A stretch of 6,536 bases of DNA from assembly GCA_024639415.1 (NCBI GenBank), contig JAHEIK010000216.1:1-6536 (forward strand), read 5' to 3'. Numbering within the stretch: position 1 is the stretch's first letter; each line of letters opens with the position of its first letter. Both the position numbers and the translations under genes were made by a program. The notes beneath the pieces are model-generated. The model saw nothing but the letters and a program-made list of their open reading frames with translations, was not told the origin of the DNA and made no database searches. Source of the DNA: Planctomycetota bacterium (lineage in GTDB: Bacteria > Planctomycetota > PLA2 > JAEUHO01). Of this stretch, positions 1-6,536 are shown piece after piece.

Positions 1-1304
<1,304 letters not shown>

Positions 1305-1306
1305 CC

Positions 1307-1834
1307 ATGGCGACACGCGGTGCGCGCTACTACGTGCAGTGGGCCGGCCGGGAGCGGGTCGTCGAGATCCGCCACGGTCGCGAGGGCCTGGAAGTGATCG
1401 TCGACGGCGAGCGTCATCCCGCCGACGTGACGGCCGTCGAGGACGGGGACCTGCTCAACCTCCTCGTGGACGCGCAGAGCGTGACCTACGCAGCGCGCTT
1501 CGAGGACGGTGCCGCCATGCTGTCGTTCCACGACCGCGAGGTGCGGGTCCCGATCGAGGACGAGCGCGGCCGCATGGCACGCCTGGCGACGGGGGGCAGC
1601 CGCTCCGCCAGCGCGGAAGCGGACATCAAGAGCGTCATGCCCGGCGTCGTGAAGGAGATCCTCGTCGCGGCCGAGCAGCACGTCGAAGCCGGCCAGCCGC
1701 TGCTGATCCTCGAGGCCATGAAGATGGAGAACGAGATCCGCGCGCCGCGGGAGGGCGTCGTGGGCAAGCTCCACGTGGAGGCCGGCGAGGCCGTCGAGAA
1801 GGGCGCGCACCTGGTCAGCCTGGAAGCGTTGTAG
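1307..1834 (+). CDS. Biotin carboxyl carrier protein with N-terminal BT-like region
   Basis: This 175-residue cytosolic protein carries covalently bound biotin between the biotin carboxylase and the carboxyltransferase of an acyl-CoA carboxylase. The C-terminal part (about 105-175) is a biotinyl domain with the canonical EAMKMENE motif; the target lysine is Lys139 (codon at 1721-1723), preceded by the usual MPG segment near 111-113. Residues about 7-85 alternate short hydrophobic and charged stretches, as in the beta-rich BT domain that sits between BC and BCCP in propionyl- and methylcrotonyl-CoA carboxylase alpha subunits. It is therefore not a typical AccB, which has a Pro/Ala-rich linker instead. 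The reading frame stays open far upstream of 1307, but the ATG with an excellent Shine-Dalgarno and the frame change from the preceding gene make 1307 the best start. The biotinyl assignment is certain; the BT assignment is inferred from position and pattern. Confidence 0.93.
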   Translation: MATRGARYYVQWAGRERVVEIRHGREGLEVIVDGERHPADVTAVEDGDLLNLLVDAQSVTYAARFEDGAAMLSFHDREVRVPIEDERGRMARLATGGSRSASAEADIKSVMPGVVKEILVAAEQHVEAGQPLLILEAMKMENEIRAPREGVVGKLHVEAGEAVEKGAHLVSLEAL

Positions 1835-1884
1835 GCGCCCAACAGAAGTCAGCCGCCCACGTAGGGAGTACCGTAGGGGCTTCC

Positions 1885-1890
1885 GGAGGA
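1885..1890 (+). promoter_or_regulatory. Ribosome binding site of the membrane-anchored coiled-coil gene
   Basis: GGAGGA ends 4 bases before the ATG at 1895 and supports that start. It lies in the 60-base spacer after the carrier gene stop. The spacer also has one GTAGGGG at 1873-1879, the border word of the repeat family further right, but no hairpin is attached to it. No promoter or terminator is evident, so read-through from the carboxylase genes is possible. Confidence 0.65.
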
Positions 1891-1894
1891 CGAG

Positions 1895-2719
1895 ATGAAC
1901 AAGCTGGCGATGATCGTGGCCTTGGCCGCCCTGGCAGTGGCCGCCTACGGGATGAACGCATCAGGCGCGAAGGACACGCGGATCCAGGAGCTGGCTCAGG
2001 GCAACAGCGACCTCAAGGACCAGGTCACCGCGCTCGAGATGAAGCTCGAGGACGCACTCAGCCTCGGCGCTCCCGCGCCGATGATGCGCTCCGAGGGCTC
2101 GACCGGTGCCGAGGGTGACGGGGTCGGCCTCGCGACGCGCAAGCCCGCCTCGCCTCTGGAGCGTCTCGCGGAGCTCGAGAGCACGGTCAAGCGTCAGAAC
2201 GAGCTGTTGGCGAAGATGGAGTCGGGCGATGACGCCGCGAGCGATGCCGCCGGCATGGTGCGCCGATTCATGCCCAAGAACTTCTTCCACAACGCGGATG
2301 CCGCGGCGAAGGGTCTCGGACTCGACGAGCGCCAGCAGAACGAGATGCAGGAGATCCTCGATCGCGCCAAGGCCGACCTGAAGGATCTCTACGCCCTCGA
2401 GAACGACGAGGGTGTCACCTGGGCCGAGGTGCGCAAGCCCAAGATGGCCAACCTTGGAGGGGGCGACGGTGGCGCGATCTCCATCGCGATGCCCGACTTC
2501 GGCAAGATCCAGAAGTTCAAGAAGACGCGCATCCCCGGCAGCAGCGAGACATTCGGCGAGGCGGAGAAGCGCATCAAGGACCGCGCGTTCGGCGACGTCC
2601 GTCGCAATCTACCGGCGGACAAGGCCAAGACGTGGGACAAGGCGCACAAGGACGGTCTGCTGCGCGACCGCACGGGCGGCATCTCCTTCTCCAGCGTCGT
2701 CGTCGGCTCGGGCGACTGA
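1895..2719 (+). CDS. Membrane-anchored coiled-coil protein, weakly CpxP/Spy (LTxxQ)-like
   Basis: A 274-residue protein that I do not recognise. Residues 4-19 are a hydrophobic N-terminal segment with a single preceding lysine, so the protein is probably anchored in, or secreted across, the inner membrane; no lipobox cysteine is present. Two predicted coiled-coil stretches follow (about 27-56 and 87-109), separated by a low-complexity Gly/Ser/Ala region. A helical segment at 141-166 (LGLDERQQNEMQEILDRAK and following) and a second one at 239-256 (beginning LPADKAKTWDKAHKDGLL) resemble the paired LTxxQ helices of CpxP/Spy-type periplasmic proteins, but the match is loose. Between them lies a Gly-rich patch (about 187-193) and a basic region rich in Lys/Arg. 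The start is set by the Shine-Dalgarno at 1885. It is convergent with the NUDIX-CMD gene and is followed directly by the repeat tract. The coding call is strong (consistent codon bias, good RBS); the function is unknown. Confidence 0.85.
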   Translation: MNKLAMIVALAALAVAAYGMNASGAKDTRIQELAQGNSDLKDQVTALEMKLEDALSLGAPAPMMRSEGSTGAEGDGVGLATRKPASPLERLAELESTVKRQNELLAKMESGDDAASDAAGMVRRFMPKNFFHNADAAAKGLGLDERQQNEMQEILDRAKADLKDLYALENDEGVTWAEVRKPKMANLGGGDGGAISIAMPDFGKIQKFKKTRIPGSSETFGEAEKRIKDRAFGDVRRNLPADKAKTWDKAHKDGLLRDRTGGISFSSVVVGSGD

Positions 2720-2726
2720 TCCAAGA

Positions 2727-2807
2727 GGGTGGCCACAGGGGCCACCCCTACGGGGTAGGTCCGGACTTCGGAGCATGCCCTCGGGCGGGCATGCAGCCCG
2801 CCCCTAC
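2727..2807 (+). repeat. Palindromic repeat module, copy A (81 bases)
   Basis: Copy A contains a perfect 8-base-pair hairpin GGGTGGCC/GGCCACCC (2727-2734 with 2740-2747, loop ACAGG). It then has CCCCTACGGGG, the spacer TCCGGACT, and a second perfect hairpin GGGCGGGC/GCCCGCCC (2783-2790 with 2796-2803), closing with CCCCTAC. An alternative stem GCATGCCC/GGGCATGC (2773-2780 with 2787-2794) overlaps the second hairpin and excludes it. It begins 8 bases after the stop codon of the plus-strand gene. It differs from copy B at only 2 of 81 positions. Confidence 0.9.
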
Positions 2808-2864
2808 CGCGTGCGTTGGAACACAGGGACGGGTCCGAGGGACACAGGACGATCCTCCGTTGCC

Positions 2865-2920
2865 GTAGGGGCGACCCCGGCGCGAGACACCCGGAGGGTG
2901 TCGAAGCGCGGTGGTCGCCC
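2865..2920 (-). repeat. Repeat module with nested stems (GTAGGGGCGACC type)
   Basis: The module opens with GTAGGGG at 2865 and is bounded by an outer stem GGGCGACC/GGTCGCCC (2869-2876 with 2913-2920). An inner perfect stem GACACCC/GGGTGTC (2886-2892 with 2896-2902, loop GGA) and the pair CGCG 2881-2884 / CGCG 2907-2910 nest inside. It shares only its border with the 81-base copies; its stem sequence is different but self-complementary. It lies in the opposite sense to copies A and B. Confidence 0.75.
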
Positions 2921-2938
2921 GAGGGCGTGCCTCCCCAA

Positions 2939-2978
2939 TCCGGACTTACCCGGTAGGGGCGGGCCGAAGTGCCCGTCC
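2939..2978 (-). repeat. Inverted partial repeat module
   Basis: Positions 2939-2959 match the reverse complement of 3094-3114 (in copy B) at 20 of 21 bases, and then lead into a stem GGGCGGGC/GCCCGTCC (2957-2964 with 2971-2978, one G-T pair, loop CGAAGT). The module thus carries the spacer and border of the A/B type in opposite orientation but a stem like the second A/B hairpin, showing recombination of parts. A further stem GTCCAC/GTGGAC (2975-2980 with 2989-2994) overlaps its right side. Confidence 0.75.
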
Positions 2979-3075
2979 ACGACCCACGGTGGACTACCCG
3001 CCCGCGTCTGTGCGTGACGGCCGCATGCGCCGCGACGTGGGGGCGCCGTGACGCGTTCGCGCCGAAGGGCCGAGG

Positions 3076-3156
3076 GGGTGGCCACAGGGGCCACCCCTAC
3101 GGGGTAAGTCCGGACTCCGGAGCATGCCCTCGGGCGGGCATGCAGCCCGCCCCTAC
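3076..3156 (+). repeat. Palindromic repeat module, copy B (81 bases)
   Basis: Copy B is a second copy of the 81-base module, identical to 2727-2807 at 79 of 81 bases. Its hairpins are at 3076-3083 with 3089-3096 and at 3132-3139 with 3145-3152, and the alternative overlapping GCATGCCC stem is retained. Its terminal CCCCTAC overlaps the 3' end of the minus-strand NUDIX-CMD gene: bases 3153-3155 read as TAG on that strand and are its stop codon. Confidence 0.9.
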
Positions 3157-4226
3157 AGGCGCTCCAACAACGAGCGCGCCGCCAGCTTGCGCTGCTCCCC
3201 CAGCGAGCTCGGCACCACGGCCACGGCGCCCGCGACCTGCTCAGCCGTCCCGCCGACGCGCAACGCCGCGCGCATGTGCCCGAGCAGCGGCTCGTCGAGC
3301 CCGCCCAGGGCCGTGAGCACGGACACGGCAAGCAACTCACGCTCGAGCAGGCTCAGGTCCCCCTCGCGGGCGAGCACGCGGCCGTAGGCGTGTTCGATCG
3401 TCCAGCGCGCCAACATGGGATCCAGGGCCTCGAGCCCTCCGAGCACGGCGTCGGCCGTCTCGCCGTAGACCGCGCGGAAGACCTCGCGACCGCGCGCCGC
3501 GCGGTCCCCGGCCTCGGGAGCAGGAGGGCGGCTCGCGCCGAGCGCCGCCCGGACGGCGCCGAAGGCCGTGATCGCGCGCGGGTAGCCGCAGTACGGCACG
3601 ATCTGCAGCAGCGTCTCTGCGATCCGCTCGCTGCGTTCGCCCGCGGCGAGGGCGGCGTCCACCTCGCGAGCGAGCAGCGCGCGATCACCGACCGCGGCCG
3701 CGGCAGCGATGATGAGCAGGCGCCGCGGCAGCGCCGCCTCGGGCTCGTCGTCGGGCACGTCCTCGACCCACGTCGCCGTGTCGTAGGACGTGGCCGGATC
3801 GGCCAGCCAGCGCCGCAGCGCCGCGTGGTAGGGAGCGGCGAGGCGCTCCGGCACCTCCTCGTCGGCGACCCATGCAGCCTCGTCGATGCCTGCGCCGGGC
3901 GTGGGCTCGGCCTCGCAAGTGACCTCGAAGAAGAACGCCCGCCAGGTGTAGAGCAGAACGCCTGCCCCCGTGCGCTTGGCGCCGTCCATCACGAAGAGCA
4001 GCGGCCCCACGCGACCCTCCGTGCAGGTCTCCTCGCGCCACTCCCGCTCGAGCGCGTTAGGCAGGTTTTCGCCCGCTTCGACGCCGCCGCCGGGCAGGTC
4101 CCACCACGAGGCGCGGCCACCGCCCGTCACGCGAGGATTGCGCACGAGCAGGGTGCGCCCGTCCCGCCGCGCGAGCCCGAAGACCGCGTCGCGGTGCCCG
4201 CTGGGCTCAGGTACGTGATCCGCCAT
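3153..4226 (-). CDS. NUDIX hydrolase fused to two CMD/AhpD-like domains
   Basis: A 357-residue protein. Residues about 10-140 form a NUDIX domain, a fold that hydrolyses nucleoside diphosphate-linked compounds. The NUDIX box spans 47-69 (G47, E53, R61-E62, catalytic pair E65-E66), but the usual late glycine is Cys68. Residues about 168-230 match one half of a carboxymuconolactone decarboxylase fold (AALAAGERSERIAETLLQI then PYCGYPRA). Residues about 245-357 match a second such domain, with AYGRVLAREGDLSLLEREL and an H-x-x-A-A-L-x-x-G-G-T motif. The CxxC of peroxidase-type AhpD is absent (only Cys213), so a thiol peroxidase role is unlikely. ATG at 4226 fits the N-terminus of the NUDIX fold but has no clear Shine-Dalgarno, and the frame stays open upstream, so the start is moderately sure. 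It is divergent from the histidine kinase and convergent with the coiled-coil gene. The substrate is unknown. Confidence 0.88.
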   Translation of the reverse strand: MADHVPEPSGHRDAVFGLARRDGRTLLVRNPRVTGGGRASWWDLPGGGVEAGENLPNALEREWREETCTEGRVGPLLFVMDGAKRTGAGVLLYTWRAFFFEVTCEAEPTPGAGIDEAAWVADEEVPERLAAPYHAALRRWLADPATSYDTATWVEDVPDDEPEAALPRRLLIIAAAAAVGDRALLAREVDAALAAGERSERIAETLLQIVPYCGYPRAITAFGAVRAALGASRPPAPEAGDRAARGREVFRAVYGETADAVLGGLEALDPMLARWTIEHAYGRVLAREGDLSLLERELLAVSVLTALGGLDEPLLGHMRAALRVGGTAEQVAGAVAVVPSSLGEQRKLAARSLLERL

Positions 4227-4397
4227 GGGCGGGTTGTACCCCGAGCGGCGCCCGCGGGCAGCCGCAGGCCCGCCCCAGGCCTCTAGAACTCGCGCTTCCA
4301 AGCCCGTTACGGGCCCCTCAAGCCGCACCCGCGCGGCGGCCGATAGGGAGCCACGGCCCTCCGCAGGGGATGGGCACGGGGGAGTCTGAGCGCAGCC
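4227..4397. promoter_or_regulatory. Divergent intergenic region, presumed promoters for both flanking genes
   Basis: These 171 bases separate the start of the minus-strand NUDIX-CMD gene from the start of the plus-strand kinase gene, so promoters for both should lie here. I see no convincing -35/-10 pair. Two short palindromes are visible: GCCCGCGGGC at 4250-4259 and GCCCG-TTA-CGGGC at 4302-4314. A purine-rich GGGGGAG near 4378-4384 is about 13 bases from the kinase ATG, which is long for a Shine-Dalgarno. Confidence 0.4.
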
Positions 4398-6536
4398 ATG
4401 GGTCAGAACGAGCAGATCCGATACGCGCTCGCACGCGCCGGCGTGATGGTCCTGGCCGGTTCGTGCATCTGGGTGCTCGACAGCCTCCCGCCGACGAACG
4501 GCTGGCTGCGCGTCTCGCTCCTCGCGCTGCTCACGGTGTTCATCGTGACGCTGACCCTGCCGCGGCGCATGCAGGCGCAGCCGATCCAGCTCGGGCTGCT
4601 CGCGGTCGACCTCACGGCTCTGTGCGTCGTGGGCTGCATCCTGGTGGCGGACAGCATCCCCGGCTCGGACGCGCGCATTCCCTTCGTCTCCGCGTACCTG
4701 GTTGCCACGCTCGTCGCCGTCGTCGGCCAGCGCAGCATCGCCGGCTTCCTGGCCGCCTTGGGCGGTTGCATGATCCTGACCGTCGGTACTGCGCTCACCG
4801 TCGACTCCGAGTGGACCGCGCAGCCGGTGCTCATGGGCGTCCAGGTCCTCCTCCTGCTCTGCACGTCTTTCCTGACCGTGTGGATCGCTGGAAACCTCAC
4901 GCGCAAGGCGCGCGACATCGAACTCGACAAGCACGTGCAGCGCGAGATCCGCCAGCGGGAAGCCGCGGCGGCCGAACTCGTGTCGTTCGCGCAGGCGCTG
5001 GGCGACAGCAGCTCGCTCACGGAGATCGCGGAGGCCGTCCTGCGCCACCTCCGTTGCCACACCCAGCTGAGCGCGCGCGCCGTCGTCCTCGAGTCCGAGG
5101 GCGAGGACGTTGCGCTCTGGGAAGAAGCCGCGCGGCTTGACAACGACCACGTGGAGCGTCGTCGCCTGCGTCTGCAGGAGAGCCTCGGCCGCGTCGGTTC
5201 CCAGTTCATCGTGCGCAGGCTGCAATGCCACGCGACCTCCATCGAAGCCGCGGAGCTGTCCCCGCAGTTCAAGACGGCGGTCGACATCCCGGTCAAGATC
5301 GACGGCCGCGTCGCGGGCGTCTTGCTGCTGGCCGACCCCGCCCCGGCGGCGCTGCCTCCCGATCGGATCGGGGTCCTCGTCGACGTCGCACGCCGAGCGG
5401 GCGAAGCCATCCGGCGCCTCGAGCGGCAACGCGACCACGAGAACCGCCGCACGGCCCTGCTGCTGCGCCAGATGCGTGAGGGCGTGCTGCTGCTCGGCTC
5501 CGACGGCGCCGTCCTGCTGGCCAACCCGGCCGCACGGAAGGCCCTCAAGGCCGCGTCGAGCGAGGACAAGGATGCCCGAGCCCCGCTGCGCATCGGCGAG
5601 CTCACGCTGGCGGAGCTGGCCGACACGCCGCCCGGCGTATCGCGCCGCTTCCGCGCGACGTACGTCGACCCGGCCCGTGAGAACCCGATCCAGCTGGCTT
5701 GCACGGCGATCAGTGTGCTGGATCGCGGACATCGCATCGGCACGCTCGTGACGCTGGCCGACGTGACCGAAGAGGAACTGGCCCGCAACCGGATCATCCA
5801 AGCCGAGAAGATGACGCTGGTTGGGCAGACACTCGCCGGGGTCGCGCACGAACTCAACAACCCGCTCGCCGCATTGATCGGCTATGCCGACCTACTGCGC
5901 GGGCACGACATGACGCCCGACGTCGAGCGGCCTGTGCAGCAGATGCGCGAGCAAGCGCTGCGCGCGACGCGCATCGTGCGCAACTTGCTGAACTTCGCCC
6001 GCCGACGCAATCCCGAGCGCGTCCCGACATCGCTCCGGGAGATGATCGAGGGCACGACGGAGCTGTTCGCCTACGAAGCTCGCCTGTCCGGTGCGGAGCT
6101 CGACGTGCGCATCGCCGACGACCTACCGAGCGTACTCGCCGACAAGCACGCGCTGCAGCAGGTACTCGTCAACCTGGTCCAGAACTCGCTGCATGCGCTC
6201 GAGGACTGGAACGGCTCCCGCGTCTTGAGCATCCATGCGAATGCCGACCCGACACACGTGACGATCACGGTCGCAGACACCGGCGGCGGCGTCCCCGAGG
6301 AGCTGCGCAGCCGCGTGTTCGAGTCCTTCTTCACGACAAAGGGCTCAGGCAAGGGCACGGGTCTCGGACTGGCTCTCTCGCGCTCGATCGCACGCGACCA
6401 CGGCGGAGATCTGCTGCTGGCCCCCGACACCGGCGGCGGGGCGTCGTTCACGATCCGCCTCCCGCGGCACAGCCCCGGAACGATGCAGCTCACGGGCGTC
6501 AACGCCAACGGCGAGCTGAGCACGGCGGACGCGCCG
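4398..6536 (+). CDS. Membrane sensor histidine kinase, TM-GAF-PAS-HisKA-HATPase (3' end not in window)
   Basis: The frame from the ATG at 4398 stays open to the last base (713 codons, no stop). Residues 10-165 hold five or six hydrophobic segments (about 10-28, 37-54, 64-84, 96-112, 114-134, 143-165), so the sensor is integral to the inner membrane with little periplasmic sequence. A short coiled coil (about 170-195) leads to a GAF-like domain (about 195-340) and a PAS-like domain (about 350-458). The HisKA H-box reads GVAHELNNPLAALIGYADLL, with phospho-acceptor His484, in the style of NtrB/ZraS-type kinases. The ATP-binding lid and boxes are complete: N-box around Asn596, G1 DTGGGVP from Asp627, F-box FESFFTTK 641-648, G2 GSGKGTGLGLALS 649-661. 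It should autophosphorylate and pass phosphate to a response regulator, presumably encoded just beyond the window. After the kinase core about 25 further residues are visible, so the protein may end soon or continue into a receiver domain. The signal sensed is unknown. Confidence 0.93.
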   Translation, partial: MGQNEQIRYALARAGVMVLAGSCIWVLDSLPPTNGWLRVSLLALLTVFIVTLTLPRRMQAQPIQLGLLAVDLTALCVVGCILVADSIPGSDARIPFVSAYLVATLVAVVGQRSIAGFLAALGGCMILTVGTALTVDSEWTAQPVLMGVQVLLLLCTSFLTVWIAGNLTRKARDIELDKHVQREIRQREAAAAELVSFAQALGDSSSLTEIAEAVLRHLRCHTQLSARAVVLESEGEDVALWEEAARLDNDHVERRRLRLQESLGRVGSQFIVRRLQCHATSIEAAELSPQFKTAVDIPVKIDGRVAGVLLLADPAPAALPPDRIGVLVDVARRAGEAIRRLERQRDHENRRTALLLRQMREGVLLLGSDGAVLLANPAARKALKAASSEDKDARAPLRIGELTLAELADTPPGVSRRFRATYVDPARENPIQLACTAISVLDRGHRIGTLVTLADVTEEELARNRIIQAEKMTLVGQTLAGVAHELNNPLAALIGYADLLRGHDMTPDVERPVQQMREQALRATRIVRNLLNFARRRNPERVPTSLREMIEGTTELFAYEARLSGAELDVRIADDLPSVLADKHALQQVLVNLVQNSLHALEDWNGSRVLSIHANADPTHVTITVADTGGGVPEELRSRVFESFFTTKGSGKGTGLGLALSRSIARDHGGDLLLAPDTGGGASFTIRLPRHSPGTMQLTGVNANGELSTADAP

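Larger units (their letters stand above)
2721..3156. repeat. Tract of modular palindromic repeats between convergent genes
   Basis: This stretch of over 400 bases has no credible gene. It holds six copies of the word GTAGGGG or its complement CCCCTAC (2745-2751, 2801-2807, 2865-2871, 2953-2959, 3094-3100, 3150-3156), each at the edge of a GC-rich inverted repeat, and the spacer word TCCGGACT three times (2760-2767, 2939-2946, 3109-3116). Two 81-base modules are direct repeats 349 bases apart; two other modules lie between them in the opposite sense. ACACAGG also recurs at 2821-2827 and 2842-2848. Positions 3017-3074 show nothing notable. There are no T-runs after the hairpins, so classical intrinsic terminators are not seen, although bidirectional transcription stopping is possible given the tail-to-tail genes. 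Confidence 0.85.

Noticed and set aside
1861..1884. Another full repeat module in the spacer before the coiled-coil gene
   Set aside because: Only the 7-base GTAGGGG border is present at 1873-1879, without a matching stem; it could be chance or a degenerate remnant.
2727..2751. Intrinsic transcription terminator
   Set aside because: The hairpin is strong but is followed by CTACGGGG rather than a T-run; the same holds for the other stems, so a classical terminator is not supported.
2721..3156. CRISPR array
   Set aside because: The repeats are not regularly spaced, there are only two long copies, and they are palindromic modules in both orientations; no cas genes are in view.
2804..3340. Minus-strand open frame across the repeat tract
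   Set aside because: Its translation is Arg/Pro/Ala/Cys-rich, it overlaps the end of the NUDIX-CMD gene in another frame, and it runs through palindromic repeats.
4227..5849. Minus-strand open frame continuing upstream of the NUDIX-CMD gene for 541 more codons, antisense to the kinase gene
   Set aside because: Its translation is Arg/Asp/Gln-rich and low in domain-like pattern, and it lies opposite an intact kinase with all motifs. Long stop-free antisense frames are expected at this GC content.

Overview
The window is a GC-rich (by eye about 70 percent G+C), densely coding bacterial segment. High GC, a membrane histidine kinase, an acyl-CoA carboxylase and a dispersed GTAGGGG-type hairpin repeat fit an environmental lineage such as Planctomycetota or a deltaproteobacterial-type group. 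No rRNA or marker gene is present, so this placement is a low-confidence inference.

Layout. (1) Positions 1-1834, plus strand: the 3' end of a biotin carboxylase gene, then, two bases after its stop, a small gene for a biotin carrier protein. Together they have the length and domain order (BC, then a beta-rich BT-like region, then BCCP) of the single-chain alpha subunit of propionyl-/methylcrotonyl-CoA carboxylase, here cut into two cistrons. The Shine-Dalgarno of the second gene is made of the last sense codons of the first, suggesting translational coupling. (2) Positions 1895-2719, plus: an unrecognised membrane-anchored coiled-coil protein with a weak CpxP/Spy (LTxxQ)-like helical part. 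(3) Positions 2720-3156: a tract between convergent genes, packed with modular palindromic repeats. It holds two direct 81-base copies (79/81 identical) and two further inverted or variant modules. The modules share a GTAGGGG border and a TCCGGACT spacer but have different, internally complementary stems. (4) Positions 3153-4226, minus: an apparent NUDIX hydrolase fused to two carboxymuconolactone-decarboxylase (CMD/AhpD-like) domains, whose stop codon lies inside the border of a repeat copy. (5) Positions 4227-4397: a 171-base divergent intergenic region. (6) Positions 4398 to the window end, plus: a multi-pass membrane sensor histidine kinase (TM-GAF-PAS-HisKA-HATPase), open to the last base.

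The two carboxylase genes work together: the biotin carboxylase carboxylates the biotin carried on Lys139 of the small protein, and an unseen carboxyltransferase passes the carboxyl group to an acyl-CoA. The remaining genes show no clear functional link to it or to each other. The most unusual items are the NUDIX-CMD-CMD fusion, the split carboxylase alpha subunit, and the modular repeat tract that supplies a stop codon to a neighbouring gene.
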